Shown: positions 19,919-32,147 of the stretch, in pieces
Numbering within the stretch: the stretch's first letter is position 1
How the letters are laid out: each line of letters starts with the position of its first letter
Assembly: GCA_036429605.1 (NCBI GenBank)
Contig: CM071589.1
Location: 3,596,001-3,660,000 of the forward strand
Reading direction: 5' to 3'
From: Cladobotryum mycophilum
Lineage: Eukaryota; Ascomycota; Sordariomycetes; Hypocreales; Hypocreaceae
Length of the DNA: 64,000 nucleotides
Made by a program: the position numbers and the translations under genes
The notes under the pieces: generated by a model
Database searches by the model: none
Told to the model about the DNA's origin: nothing
What the model saw: the letters and a program-made list of their open reading frames with translations, nothing else

Positions 19919-21851
19919 TCTTGAATAAAGCTACATGGCGAGAGCCGCCAAAGAGTATTTATGGACTTTTGGACTATCTATACGCAGCAATTAAAGAAAG
20001 ACTTGCGTACACCACCAAGATGCCTCATCCTCGGTGTCTGCCTATTCGGATGTGGATGTATACGTGATTTCTGACAAACAGCTACTCTGTGGCTTGAGGT
20101 TGCCCAGCTTTCCTCATTAGGACATGGCCGGGGATCTTTTGACGGTTGGATTCCTATTCTCTATTCTTTTTAGTGGACAGTTACTCCGCATTATGCGGAC
20201 TTGGCTCCTAAAGTACCATCGATTTTCAGGCTTTGCATGCGGACTTTTGAATGGCGAATATTGAATTGCAGTGCTTGGCTATATTGACTCCTCGTAATGG
20301 TAGCGTTCTCGCGAGTTATTAATAACTCGGCAGTAGTAGCGAAGCCAGATTTATCAACGCCCTTGGTTCGTCAAATCACACAACTCATAATTTCATCTCT
20401 TCGATCTAGTTGCATGAACTTTTTGGATATAAAACAACCAAGTGACACTCAAGTACACTCTATCAAGTCATTAAACAGATTTTCATTCTTAGTAGCGCGG
20501 CATCGAGAGGCCAATAAACTAGGAAGCTCACCTCTCTTCCAAGCATTCAAATTCAAGAGCCAAGGTAGAATAAGATACCAGGACGATGAACCAGTTTCCT
20601 TTATCCTTGGTGGACTGATGGCTGAGTCCTGATGGATGGACTATATCTGAAAAACGAGCTGCGAAACTGCGTGATGAGAAATCGCATTGCATCACCGATG
20701 AAGATATGAAAGCTACTCTACTTTTACTATTGCCAAACCGACAAGTCGTCATACTTGAGCATCTCAGTATGGTTATATGGATATTATTTACAGTCCTTTA
20801 CGTGATCCGTTACTCATCAGCCTTTCACTCTCCAGAATAGCCACCGTCATACCCCATACTCTCAAAACGGTAAAGTCATCCAGCCCCAGCCCAGTCCTCA
20901 AAGATCCATATACCTTCCCAACCGTCCAATACGCAAGATGAATAACAAACAACACCTCGGACTCGCTCTCATCATCCTCCCCGCAAGTATTTACCCCTTT
21001 ATGCAAGGTGAGCCGACATCATGTGTCACCGATCATCCAAGACGGGGGTGGCAAGTGGGGGATAATGCATTCAAAAACCTGGTCAAGCAAACATCTGCAT
21101 ATATGACTTCATGAAGACAAATCGCCCTCATCAACTGCAGTGGAAAAAAGGGACTTGGCAGGAGTCAGACGGAACTTATAGCAATATCCGAAACATCCGC
21201 TCGGGATATCCCCTGCGCAAGTGTAGGCGGCATCTATCCTGGGCAACCCGGTTGGAGGACATCGAGCAGCAACGGCATGCATGCTGCAGCTGCCCATGTT
21301 TGCGGGGTGAAGGGATGAAAGGACTCGGATTTCTCCAAGACCCCGAAAGTGTCTCATCCATTGTGAATGAGATGCGGACAGAGTACCATCCCATCATTGC
21401 AACCAAATTTCGCTAAAAAGAAAGAGAGAGAAAAGCTAGATCGTGTAAAGTTTATCATTACTCAGTCAGATACGTAGAAAACGCCAGCCTCCCTGCAAAA
21501 CAGCAAAAAGAACTGAGCAGCAAGAGGCCCCCGAAAATGGGTCGTCTCTCAAAGAACAGTTCGCTCTACTTGAAGCCCCAAACGCCAGTGTGCCACCAGA
21601 CGCTGTCCCCGAGGTTGATGGCCCATGCCCATTTCTTCAAACTCAGAATAAGCTGTGCCGTCTCGCCCATCTACTCATCACATATACCCCGAGACACCAA
21701 GTCCCAATTCCCCCAGTTGTTGTAGCTTTTTTCCTTCTTCCGCATTCGTTGTCCCCGTACGTCTTTTCGCCGAATGTCGTTCATCGGTCCTGCCAGAAAA
21801 TGGTTTGGTATCATTTGGTGGGTTCGGGTTTTTTCTTCGTAAAATCCGGTT
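19919..21851. other. Intergenic region (1.9 kb), no gene seen
   Basis: The region lies between the SDR gene start and the 3' end of ERV14, both on the minus strand. Frames are all under 112 codons, with no motif. A purine-rich stretch occurs near 21420-21440. Long parts are AT-rich and look non-coding. An untranslated RNA cannot be excluded by eye. Confidence 0.5.
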
Positions 21852-22550
21852 TTACGCAGACTCGTCACGGATGAGGGCAACAATCATGCTGTAGAGGTAG
21901 AAGAAGAACATGATCAGGTGGAAACCAAGCTTGGCAAAGGATTCCTATTCGATAGTCAGCAACTGATGGGCTGGGGATATCAGGGGGCAGCGTAGCGCAC
22001 CTTCTTGTGGACATTCAACTTTCGGAAAATCTCGGTTGCATCAAGGAGGTGGGTATTGTCGGCAATCCTAAGGAGCCAAGTCAGTCATGATGATATAATG
22101 CATGTCGAGGGAGAGAGCGCATAGTCCCAAAGTCAGGCTTACTTCTTGATATTCCATCCGAGGAGAGGGAGGTTGAGAATGAGGGCCACCCAGTACCCGT
22201 TGATCAAGAACAAGAACGTCAGGAATCCATGGACAGCAGCTTCGGGAATGATGTAGGTGTTGAGACGGTTGCAAAGATCGATGGGGTTAATGTAGTCGCT
22301 ATAAAATAGGGCATTCATTAGCTAGGTTCATTCAAAACGGTGGGGGGAAAAACGAAGTGGCGCATTGAACAAGCACATGTATCTATGCGCGCATCCAGAG
22401 CTGCCAGAAAGAACATTATGGGCGAGAGAGAGGAGAAGGAGGAACATACCATTCCAGATCGCTGTACATGATGGTGAAGAAAACTTGGAGGAACAGGTTG
22501 ACAGCGTTGATCAACACTGCCAAAAGGTAGAGCCATGCTTCTCCAGACAT
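21852..22550 (-). CDS. ERV14: Cornichon-family ER export receptor Erv14
   Basis: Four exons, 22550-22450, 22298-22143, 22067-22001 and 21944-21852, sum to 417 nt and give 138 residues, exactly the length of yeast Erv14. The sequence runs through [94 protein letters not shown] and [20 protein letters not shown]. IFRxL and KLGFHL are family hallmarks. Erv14 is a membrane cargo receptor that loads transmembrane proteins into COPII vesicles at the ER. The introns have GTATGT, GTAAGC and GTGCGC donors. Every exon join is in frame and preserves the family alignment, so the model is firm. Confidence 0.95.
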
Positions 22551-23812
22551 TATGACTGAGTTCTAAACGGTAGGCAGGCTATAGAGGGGAAAGCAAAAGG
22601 GTATCTCGAAATGCTGGTTTTGGTGAAGATGTTTGGTGGAGGTTGTTAAAGCTCTCCAGGGCTGTCACGAGCTTTTGTCTCCAAGGCGCAAAATGGACAA
22701 GGGTGGGTTGGTCGCGCGGGGCAGGGCAGATGTTCAGGGCCAGCTCCAAAGCAGTTGACGCAATGTACATGTATGTATGTACTAGATGTACGGAGAGAGG
22801 TATGTACTGCTGTATGTATTGGATGTAATGTACTAGGTATGTATGCACACTCGAGTTTCTTCAATGCGGGAAATGGTGAGGTGTCCTCTTGATAACGGCC
22901 GCAGTGGAGGATGTGCGGGAAGTATGTATACATGCAAATTATGCAGATGCAGATGGAGCGTTGTCCTACTAATCTATTGCGTAAATTTGCCCAGACAAAG
23001 GGAAAAGGTGGTGGTGACTGTGACTGTGACTGTGACCATGGCCTTGGTTACCTCTTGGTCGAGAAGCAAGTTTGTTAGTGGCGATGCTGTCCCGTGCTCG
23101 GCTGAATCCATCCAGGCATGTACAATGTACCTCCAACGGACATGGCTGCCACGCATTTTGACGGGCAACCTGGAGGTCTGGACAAGTCCTGGATTCATAC
23201 CAAGTTTGCCCCCCCCAACGACTCGCTCAGTCAGTCATGCCAACCTGCTTTGACCAACTGATACCGATTAATTAATAAGTGCAGCGCATACTTCAAAAGA
23301 TTGGTCAAGTGCCCATCATATCAGTAATATCACCACCACACAACCGTTTTTATCCGATGTGTCTTTTATCTGTTATTTACTACAGAGTACTGCCTACTAA
23401 ATACTACTAAATACTACTAAAGTAGTAGTAACTTGCTAGGCAGTCTCTGTAGCACCTACACATTTCTGTAGCGCAGAGCCCACGAGATAATGCGCCGGAG
23501 ATGCACATCCCGCATGCTACTTGCAACAAGTTTCAGTCTCACACAATGCCATTCTTGAAGCTATAAATAGTAATCGCCATTATGAGCAATTCCATCTTCT
23601 GAATTTTGAGCCAAGCAAAGCCCCTAGTTCAAACACAGAGCATATGCATATGCTTTACACCTATATACAAGTATCGAGGATAGCCTGAGACGCAGAGTAC
23701 ACGATTGGAGAATCACGAGCACCTATTACGACCATACCCAGCATTAGCATATATCTTTCAGGTCAGATCCGATGACGACCATGTCTCATAACAACGCTAC
23801 GCTTCAAGAGTC
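22551..23812. other. Intergenic with short tandem repeats
   Basis: This 1.3 kb spacer lies between ERV14 (start at 22550) and the stop of MAP1, so the left part is the ERV14 promoter. It contains GTATGTATGT-like patches (about 22765-22840), a (GTGACT)4 repeat at 23014-23037 and three copies of ACTACTAAAT near 23391-23420 followed by AGTAGTAGTA. No gene is seen. Confidence 0.6.
23014..23037 (+). repeat. Short tandem repeat (GTGACT)4
   Basis: Four tandem copies of GTGACT (the last copy imperfect) lie in the intergenic region upstream of ERV14. Confidence 0.8.
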
Positions 23813-25249
23813 CTATGCTGTAGCCTCCGCAGCCTTTACTCCCTCGGTACCGGGCATGGGTTCTGGCCCTCCAGGGGAGTCGGCTGTTCTCGCTGTGAGA
23901 ATCTCGCAGCCGTCTTCCGTCACAAGAAGGGTATGCTCTGCATGTCGGTCAGCGTTTGCACTTGAAGCCACGGATACTCTCAACATACCAAACTGAGCTG
24001 TTCGCTTTCCGTCAATGGTGGTGCTGGTCCAGTTGTCCGGCCATGTAATATCCCTGTACTTTCCTAGCGCAATCATGGGCTCAATGGTAAATGTCATGCC
24101 CGGCTTGCACTCGCCAACGGCCTTGTTCTTGGCGTAATGTGGAACGTTGGGGGGCAGTGGAAGAGTTTGCCGACTCCGTGGCCGCAGTAGGTTCGAATGA
24201 CACTGCAGTTCTTCTGCTTCGCAACCTTTTCGATGATGTTTCCGAATTCTCGGATCAATACACCGGGCTTGATGGACTTGATGGACTCGTCAAGACACTC
24301 ACGTGCCGCCTCCACAACTCGGACATTGTCAGGATCGGCTTTGGACTTATCACCAATGTAGTAGGTCTCGTTGAGATCGGCGTGGTAGCCCTCGTGATAA
24401 AGACTGATGTCAATGTTGAGGATATCGCCGTCGATGAGGACTCGTTGATCAGGAATGCCGTGGCAGATGACTTCGTTGACGGATGTGCAGCACGACTTAG
24501 GGAAGTGGTTATAGTTTAACGGCGACGGGTATGACTAATTTGCGTGCTGTGAGTATCCGATTTGCATGAGTTTTAGATGTCGAAGCTACCGTGACATACC
24601 TTGCGCTCTATGCAGGCCTTGTGCACAAGCTCGTCAATGTAGTCGGTCGTCACACCGGGCTGGGCCGCAGCGGCAGCAAGGTCGAGAACCTCACGGGCTA
24701 GCTTACAAACCTTTCGCATGCCCGCAATACCCTTGGCGTCGTGGATATCGATCCTGTTACGGTTCGCGAGGGTGCGGCTGTACTTGGGGTCGCCATCTTC
24801 CCACCAGGTGGGATGGGGGATCGACTTGGGCACGGGACGGTAGTCGGAGAGGGGATAGACGGGGCGCAACGGGCCAGCAAAGGGGAAGCTCGGGAACGGG
24901 TTATAGTAGCCGGTAGCTGGATCTGGTGAGAGGGTTTTTCGGAGGAATGATATGATGGAGGATATTACTTTGAGTCTTGTGCATGCTCTTGTGGCTGCTC
25001 TGTGGGAAGGTAGGCGGGGTCAGCGTTTTGTTTTGTTACTTGCTTGCTTGCATTGTCTGCCGGAGCATGCAAGGGACAGCCAAAAAGGTTGATGTTGCAA
25101 CATACCCAGTTTCTCTTGAAGCAATCCTGCGAACAGAAGAAGCTATCCTTGATGTCGAGCTTGAGACATGTTGGGCATTGCAGAGCTCCAGCATCGTTTT
25201 CGCAATCCACACCCAAGCATTTCTTTTTGGTGGGCGGTTCGGAGGTCAT
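23813..25249 (-). CDS. MAP1: Methionine aminopeptidase type 1 (MAP1), one-base frameshift
   Basis: Four exons, 25249-25106, 24999-24969, 24922-24600 and 24534-23813. The N-terminus has the two-zinc MYND-like C6H2 finger of Map1 ([31 protein letters not shown]), which docks the enzyme on ribosomes. Then come [20 protein letters not shown] and the peptidase core: [43 protein letters not shown] and TFTIEPM, carrying the Asp/His/Glu cobalt or manganese ligands. It removes initiator Met from nascent chains in the cytosol. The frame breaks after GKLFHCPP at a run of six G on the plus strand (24149-24154). One more base restores [20 protein letters not shown] and joins to the last part. With it, exons sum to 1221 nt (406 residues). 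It shares an 828 bp divergent promoter with BNA4. Confidence 0.94.
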
Positions 25250-26077
25250 GGTATCGGGTGGTGGAGGTGGTAGCGACGGCAATGGTGAAGGCGATGGCGA
25301 TTTGGAATAGAAAAAATAAAAATAATTATCTATGCAACAGAGTATAGATTCTTTTTCTTTTCTTTTTTTACTTATAGCTGAGCTGCGACAAACCAGATAC
25401 AAGGCTGTTGCAACCTTCAAATCGATCAAAGGGCTGACACTTTTTTTGCAAGGGCGTGATCCTCCAATCCTCACAGGCACCATCCCACATTTCAAGTGTT
25501 ATCGTGGGGCCGTGGCTGTGGCTGTGGCTGGTATCTAGCTGCGGAAAAAAGTCCGCCGAGAAGGGGGGTTTTTTTTTCCCTTTCCTTTTAGTCAGTCGCC
25601 TTGAGCCTTTTGGCTTGTATGGCTTAAAGGGCTTGAAGGCTCCATTTGCTCAGACACATGCCACTTCAAAGGAACCCCTCTATTATAGAGTCTAAAGTGG
25701 CCTGGCAAGTCTAGGCTTGTCAAGGCGGGCTCTCTATCCTGGGCCGTACCCACTAGCAGCCACTCAAACCACTGCACTGCACTGCAGAACCAAGGAACCG
25801 GTACATAGCGAAAGTACCGATTGTAGCTGTAGCTTGGCTCAGTCCTAGCAGCGTTACATGCAAAATGATGTTATTGGCGAAATGGTGAATGTACCTTTGT
25901 ACTATCAGATCAGAACCCCCGGGAACGGGCGCCATGTTGACTATCGCCCCTTCGACCGAGGGCTAATAAATAATTTTGTTTCTAAATTCCTATGCTATTA
26001 TCCTATTTTCTTTTCCTCTCTTTTGTTTTCCTTGCAAATCCTCTCTTATCTTTTGGACATCATAAGTGGGAGAAAAC
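25250..26077. promoter_or_regulatory. Divergent promoter region MAP1/BNA4
   Basis: The 828 bp between head-to-head MAP1 (minus) and BNA4 (plus) has no coding signal and contains several T-rich tracts and CT-rich patches (25355-25375, 25565-25590, 26005-26035). A tandem GTGGCTGTGGCT stretch occurs near 25513-25530. It must carry both promoters, but individual sites cannot be assigned. Confidence 0.6.
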
Positions 26078-28055
26078 ATGGCGGCAGCTCAGAAGATTGT
26101 CGTTGTTGGTGCTGGCCCGGTTGGCTCCCTTGCAGCCCTCTATGCGGCCAAAAGAGGTTACCAGGTCGAAGTGTATGAGTTGCGCCCTGGTGAGTAACAA
26201 AAATTGAAGCCTTTTTCTCTCTCTCTTAATTTCCTAGCCCGGCACTGCCGATCAAAAAGTTGAGGTTATTCCCTCATTCTTTACGATGAAAGTCACTCTC
26301 ATCTGCTCTGGTAGTGATGATTACTTATTCTCACACTTACAAAGCAGCAACTAAGAGAGAGAGACAACTCACTCCGTCACCTTCCTTTTGCTCCTAGACG
26401 TTTTTTGTCATGATTCCAAAGTTCTGCTTGCTAACCAACACTCTTAGACCTTCGCGACCCAAACATTATTCCTCTCAATTTCACAAAGTCAATCAATCTG
26501 GCAGTGTCTGAGAGGGGCATCAATGCTATGCGCCAGGCGGGTCAGTCTGACCTGCTGGATCATGTCATGGCCGCCACGATCCCGATGAGGGGGCGGATGA
26601 TTCATGGAAGGGCCCCCAATGGAACCCTCTATGAGCAATCACAGGATTACGACGTCAAAGGAAGAGTATGAATGATCCACTCTCCTCAATTCCGTCTTGT
26701 CTCACAGTTTAATCCCGACGGAGAGAGAGAAAAACAGGGTGCTGACTAGAGGAAACACTATAGACCATCTTTGCCATTGACAGAGGAGGACTCAACTCAC
26801 GACTTCTCGACATTTTGGATTCCATGCCCAACGTCAAGCTCTTCTTCAATCACAAACTCACAGGTGCCGATTTTCAAACCTCCAAGGCCTGGTTCGAAGC
26901 CAGAGACAATGGCCTTCTCCCCAACGGTCGTCCTAGGGAAATCGAGATTTCCTTTGATCTCATGATTGGAGCCGATGGCGCCCATTCGGCTGTGCGCTAT
27001 CACATGATGAAGTTTACTAGAATGGACTACCAGCAAGAGTATATCGATACTTTGTGGTGCGAATTTACCATCTCTCCGCGAAAGACCGATAACGGAGGCC
27101 ACGCCAAAGACTCCAAGTTTCGGATATCGCCCAATCACTTACACATCTGGCCAGGCAAGGAGTTTATGTTTATCGCTATTCCCAGTGATGTAAGTCGGTC
27201 CGGTTTTGCTATCACATATATCTTTTTCTTCTTCTTCTTCTTTTTTCTTCTCTTTTTTCTCTTTTTTCTGTAAATACTCATGTTTCCTCCTAGGACGGCT
27301 CATTTACCTGCACACTATTTATGCCCAGCGGGCCATTCACGGAGCTGGAAAACGATCCCTCCAAACTACCAGCATTCTTCGACAAACACTTCCCAGGCGT
27401 AACCTCATTAATAACCGCCGAGGCTCTCATTGACTCGTTCAATACGAACCCTCACCTTCCGCTCATCAGTCTGAAATGCAAGCCCTATCACCACGGCTCC
27501 GCCGGTGTCATTCTGGGCGATGCGGCGCATGCCATGGTGCCATTCTACGGTCAGGGAATGAATGCGGGGATGGAGGACGTACGCGTCTTCTTTTCCATCC
27601 TCGACAAGCACGCGGAAATGGGTGGTGAGACAAACGATCCCAGCGACGAGTCTCCTAACCTCGATGCAACTGCATCCTTCCACCGGGGGTTAGCACTAGC
27701 TGAGTACTCAGCCGTACGGGCGCCGGACGCTCACGCAATCAACAATCTAGCCCTCCAAAACTACATTGAAATGAGGGCCTCGGTGCTCTCGAAGCGATAT
27801 CGGCTCCGCAAGTTTCTCGAAGAATTCATGAGCCTTCACTTCCCGTCCTTTGGCTGGCAGACCAAGTACTCCAGAGTCAGCTTTAGCAACGAAGGGTATT
27901 CCGAAATCATCCGAAAGAGCGACCATCAAGGCAAGATGCTCGTGCGGAGCTTCATGGGACTCCTCGGAAGTCCGTTTATCCTGATCGGGGCCATTCTGCT
28001 GTACAAGCGCCAGCGATCATTCTCATCTTTTTTGTTCAAGGGGTTTGGCTTGTAA
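26078..28055 (+). CDS. BNA4: Kynurenine 3-monooxygenase (BNA4)
   Basis: Four exons, 26078-26189, 26448-26665, 26764-27189 and 27294-28055, give 505 residues in one frame. FAD-binding GxGxxG is at residues 11-16 ([20 protein letters not shown]), followed by [17 protein letters not shown], the family block [18 protein letters not shown], and [20 protein letters not shown] with the second FAD motif. A C-terminal hydrophobic segment ([18 protein letters not shown]) fits anchoring in the mitochondrial outer membrane. The enzyme hydroxylates L-kynurenine to 3-hydroxykynurenine with NADPH and O2, in the de novo NAD+ pathway from tryptophan. Introns have GTGAGT, GTATGA and GTAAGT donors, and the third is strongly CTT-rich. 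No other kynurenine-pathway gene is in the window. Confidence 0.95.
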
Positions 28056-28793
28056 ATGAATCCTTCTGAGCGAAAAACTAGTGGTGTAGGTTGTGTGAAG
28101 TAGGATCAAGAATGTACAAGTGTTACGTAGGTTACGTGCTAGGAGGGGGAACTAACGTTGGGTATATTCTATGAAATTGGACAAAGTAATTAGCGACCAC
28201 ATATACAACAAAATTAAAGTCAAAAATAAAATAAAATAAAATAAAATAAAAGCTTGATATCATGATGGCCATGTTAGTGGTACAAGGTGTATAGACGAGC
28301 CTGAACCCCCCGTTACACACTTGAATTGTGGCTGAAAGAAATATACATTTCGTGGCGCAACCCAAAAACTGTGGCTCAGTCACCAAACGAATGGCCAAAA
28401 TTTTGGCTCCAACGAAACCACCCTCTGGGTAGCGCAACCATCCAAATATCGCGAGAAATCAATCCCACCAAGAGGGGTCCTCTTTCTGATCTCGCTGTAG
28501 AGACAATTGGCTGGCTGGAAGGTTCTTTTTTCTTTTTCCCCCTTCTTTTCCTCCAAGAAGAGGTGTTTTACCTCCCAAAAAAGGTATTGGTCTAAACTGG
28601 TCCCCCCGTTTCGTAGGATGGCGCATATCTGGAATTGCTTTGCTAAACAGGATGCAGCAGAACACCGAACGAACGATTTATGAAACTTCGAGTCGAGACA
28701 GGAACCGAATCAACCACCTCGCCCTTCCTATAGGCACCCTTTTTAAAAAAACCAAATCCTCAAATACGCCATTCATAACAATCCCCGCCCACC
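28056..28793. other. Intergenic; A-rich microsatellite, uS8m promoter
   Basis: The spacer runs between BNA4 and the mitoribosomal gene. An (AAATA)n-type microsatellite at about 28221-28250 occurs soon after BNA4 and may lie in its 3' region. The right half is the promoter of the downstream gene. No coding signal is seen. Confidence 0.6.
28221..28250 (+). repeat. A-rich tandem repeat (AAATA)n
   Basis: Tandem AAAATA/AAATA pentamer units, about six copies, occur downstream of BNA4. Confidence 0.85.
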
Positions 28794-29263
28794 ATGCCCT
28801 CCATCCTAAACATAGCACACATGTGCTCCCACCTCCAAAACGCATCCAAAGCAAAACTAGGCATAACCTCCGTCGCCAACTCAAAGTACAACCTCCACCT
28901 CGCCCTCGCCATGCACCGCTCGGGCTTCTTCTCCGCCGTCTACCGCGCCGGCGCCCAGCCGCCCACGCCCGAGCAGATGGTCTCCCTCGAGCCCGAGCCC
29001 GTGACAAACGCAAACGTCGCCAGCCGGCGCATCTGGCTGGGGCTCAAGTACTGGGACGGGAAGCCCGTGCTGGAGAGGGCCAACGTCATCAGCAAGCCGA
29101 GCAGGCTCATGACGGCCGACATCAAGGAGCTGGCCAGGCTGACCAGGGGGTTCCCCACGAAGCTCAAGGGGGCGTCGTACCGGGCTTGAACGTGGGCGAG
29201 TGCATGTTCGTGGCGACGTCGAGGGGGGTCCTCGAGGCGAGGGAAGCGTTGGAGAAAAAGTAG
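28794..29263 (+). CDS. MRPS8: Mitochondrial small-subunit ribosomal protein uS8m, one-base frameshift
   Basis: The ATG at 28794 (CCACCATGCC context) opens a frame with LNIAHMCSHLQNASKAKLG, NLHLALAMHRSGFFSAVYRAG, RRIWLGLKYWDGKPVLER and SKPSRLMTADIKELARLTRG, the organisation of fungal mitochondrial uS8. The reading frame as given stops at 29189, just after FPTKLKG. One extra base in the run of five G at 29168-29172 restores GVVPGLNVGECMFVATSRGV and the expected C-terminal helix, ending at 29263 (156 residues). The ending G-x-x-P-G-L-N-x-G-E is the diagnostic uS8 loop, so the frame change is almost surely an assembly error. The product is a structural protein of the mitoribosome small subunit. 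Confidence 0.93.
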
Positions 29264-29741
29264 GAGGACTGTTGATTTGCCGAGTATCATAAGGGAGGAA
29301 AGGAGAGAAAGAAAGAAAGGAGAATGTAAAGAAGAGTGCGTGGGTTATCCATCTCTCTACGGTGTTAAAAATATCAAACCATGTCGAAAATGACAGGCTA
29401 TATATACGCTCCGAGACGCCCTTGTATGAATAGAAAGAAATTACAAAAGCATCCACAAGAAGTCAACGTGATGGAAACAAGTAGCATGTTTGATAGACTC
29501 GATTCACAGCCCTAGGTATATACAAGAATCCTTCCAACTCCCCTCTCAAATTCAACAATGGTCGCTATAAACAGGTATCTAAGGTATCTTTAACGGCTAC
29601 ATCCTCCTTTTGAACAATTGCACTGAGGACCCGACTATTATGCAAATAAAGTCCATCTCAATTCCCCCCACGAAAATCCATTCAAACGCCATCCTCCCAG
29701 CTTACCAATGCACCCAACCCAACTCAACTCAACGCTGACAA
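29264..29741. other. Convergent spacer, nothing seen
   Basis: Spacer between the convergent uS8m gene and the low-complexity protein gene. It contains a GAAAGAAAGAAAGG purine patch near 29300-29320 and no coding signal. Confidence 0.6.
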
Positions 29742-32147
29742 CTATGATTCAGCCTCAGCCTTGGTCTCGGGCTCTGAGTGAACGAGTTCACCAGTAGTTG
29801 CGTGTCCATTGGAAGCAACCTCAACCTTTTCAGTCTCAGTCTTCTCATCCACCTTCTCAGCGGGTTTTTCAGTAGTCTCTTCAACGGCCTTCTTCTCCTC
29901 GGTAGCTTCGGGAACTTCTTCAGTCTTAGCCACAGGAACAGACTCGACAGGCTCTGCTACTTCCACGGGCTTCTCAGTCTTTTCCTCGACAACCTGCTCG
30001 GGAGTAGACTCGATGGCCGGAACTTCCTCGGCAACAGCAGGTTCCTCGACGATCTTGTCCTCCTTCTCTTCGACTTCCTCGATGACCTTCTCAACAACAG
30101 CAGGCTCAGCAACCTCGGGTTCCTCAACAGCCTCTGACACGTCCTCAGCCTTGGTCTCCTCGGCAACAACAGGCTCTGTCTCCTCCTTTGGCTCGACCAC
30201 ATCAACTTCATCGGTAACGGCAACAACTTCCTCGGCAGTCTCAACGTTAGCGGCCTCGGTGACAGCCTCCTCAATTGTCACAGCTTCATGCTCGGACTCT
30301 TGCTTGGGCTCAGTCTCGACCTTGGTGGCAGTCTCAGACTCCTCTTCGACAAGAGTCTCTTCCAAATCAGCCTTGTGAGCTAGTTCAACAACCTCTTCGG
30401 CTGTGTCCACGGTAGCGGTCTCAACAATGTCCTCCTCAACTGTCTCTGGCTCGGCCTTGACCTCTGGCTCAGACTCCTTTACTTCGATTTCTTGTTTGGC
30501 GGGAATCGTCTCTTCAGCCGCAGCAACAGGAGTCTCAACGGGAGCCTCCTTCACTGCTTCAACTACGGACTCCTTTGGAGCAGCCTTCTTGACGGTCCTG
30601 GAAGGGCTCTTGACAGAAGCACTACTGGCACGACCTGAGGCAAGATCGGTCGCGGAGGTTGATGGTCGCGATGCCCTCTTCTTAGGCGGTGTTGTTGCCG
30701 TCTTATCACTTGTCTTGCTTGATGAAGCTTGTGTAGGTCTTGTCATGCGGGCCAAGAAGCTATCATCTGACTTTTTGGTCGCCTCTTGGGCGGGCTTGCT
30801 AGTGGTAGATCCCAAGCTAGGTCGGGAGCTACGGGCGGTAGTAACCGGCTTCCTGACTGGTTTGGAAGCAGTAGAACTGGCACCAGTGGTGGAAGAATCA
30901 GCTTGAGCAGTGGGTCGGCCGGCAGATTGCCTTGACAGAGACTGTCTAGGAACAGAGGTTCTGGACGATGAAGACGCAGTGGGCGCCGTCAAAGAGGCAG
31001 GAACATTGGCAGACTTGGTTGGTGACCTAGGCGCCCTCGCCTTGGCAGCACCAGTATCCTGACCGATTGTCTTGATGGGAGCAGGCTTCTTTGCGAGAGA
31101 AGTGGCTGAAGCTCTTGGCTTTGTTGCGATGGCGGTCGCTGTCTTGGCAGCAGTTGTTGTCTCCTTCTTCGCAGTGGCAGATGCAGGCCTAGTGGCCAAC
31201 CGTCTCGGGGCCTCAGTAGTTGTCTTGGTTGTTGCTGGCTTGGTAGTAGGTCTGGCAGTCGTCTTGGTAGGTGTAGCACTGGCAGTCTTCTGCAGAGAAG
31301 GTGTTTTTGTTGAGGCGGGGCCAGTCTTGCTCACTTTCCGAGCTTCATTGGAGCTACCAGTGGGAGAGGGAGGCTTTGGCGCCGCCTTTTCTGTTTCTGT
31401 AGTCGGTTCGGCAGGTGATTGAGTGGCTTCGGGAAGCTCCTCGTCGACCTGTTTGTCGATGCTTGTATCTGGGTGGTCCGAAACGGCGCTCACAGACGCT
31501 GCGTCACCGGTGGACCTCTCCAAGGGGATGCTAGTGTCTTCGACGGAGGCCATGGCTGACTTGTCCAATTGCGAGGATGTATCCGTCGCGTTGCTCAATC
31601 GCCTTCTAGATGATCCCGATTCGATGCTGGTCTCTCGTCGCAAACCAATTCGGCCGTCCTTTTCTATTGCGATGAAGTTTGTTCTGACTTTGGATAGCGG
31701 TCTGGGAGATCCGTTGAGGCCTATTTGGAGAAAGAGGGTGGGGGTCAGCGCTTTTTGCACTAGACATGCAATCCAGATATAGGGCGGTTTGGGGCAACAA
31801 GAGTTATAGCCCTTGGGGAAAAAGGAGAAGAAAGGGAATGCAACCCCCTCTCAATGGGCCTGGGCTTTTTTGTGGAGGGGAGGGAGGGAGGGGAGTGGAA
31901 TGAGTGGCTCCTTCAGGAGAACAATCCAGGACAGGGAAAGAGAGGAGGTTGGGGGAGAGAAATGCAGACTGAGAGAGAAAGAGAGAGGGAAAAAGTTGGT
32001 GGCAAAGCGTGGATGGAGTGAGTGAGCATTACCTGCCGGGGTTGGGGTTGAAGTTGAGACACCAAGAGATCTACCTCTTTCGTCAGGTGGGCTCGTGTCC
32101 CCTTTATTATGTTCGAACATGGCTCGCAGGTTCTTGACCTGGCTCAT
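29742..32147 (-). CDS. Long low-complexity protein with basic then acidic halves, conserved N-terminus
   Basis: Two exons, 32147-32033 and 31720-29742, joined through a 312 nt intron (GTAATG..ATAG), sum to 2094 nt (697 residues). The N-terminal block MSQVKNLRAMFEHNKG...SPPDERGRS plus PRPLSKVRTNFIAIEKDGRI looks conserved and folded or motif-like. I have the impression that proteins with this start are widespread in Pezizomycotina, but cannot name a function. After it come about 300 residues rich in Ala, Thr, Lys, Pro and Ser with a basic charge. The last 270 residues are dominated by Val, Glu, Ala and Pro in quasi-repeats (TETEK, VEEP, EEVP types) and are strongly acidic. The whole should be intrinsically disordered. 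A charge-segregated scaffold or cytoskeleton-associated role is conceivable, but this is inference. Confidence 0.75.

Noticed and set aside
28640..29263. Plus-strand frame of 207 codons overlapping uS8m
   Set aside because: Only its end is real: it is the post-frameshift frame of uS8m. Upstream it is Arg/Pro/His-rich shadow sequence over the uS8m N-terminus.
29809..30906. Plus-strand Ser/Thr/Val-rich frames (189 and 167 codons)
   Set aside because: They are complements of the repetitive Glu/Val/Ala coding sequence on the minus strand, which naturally keeps other frames open.
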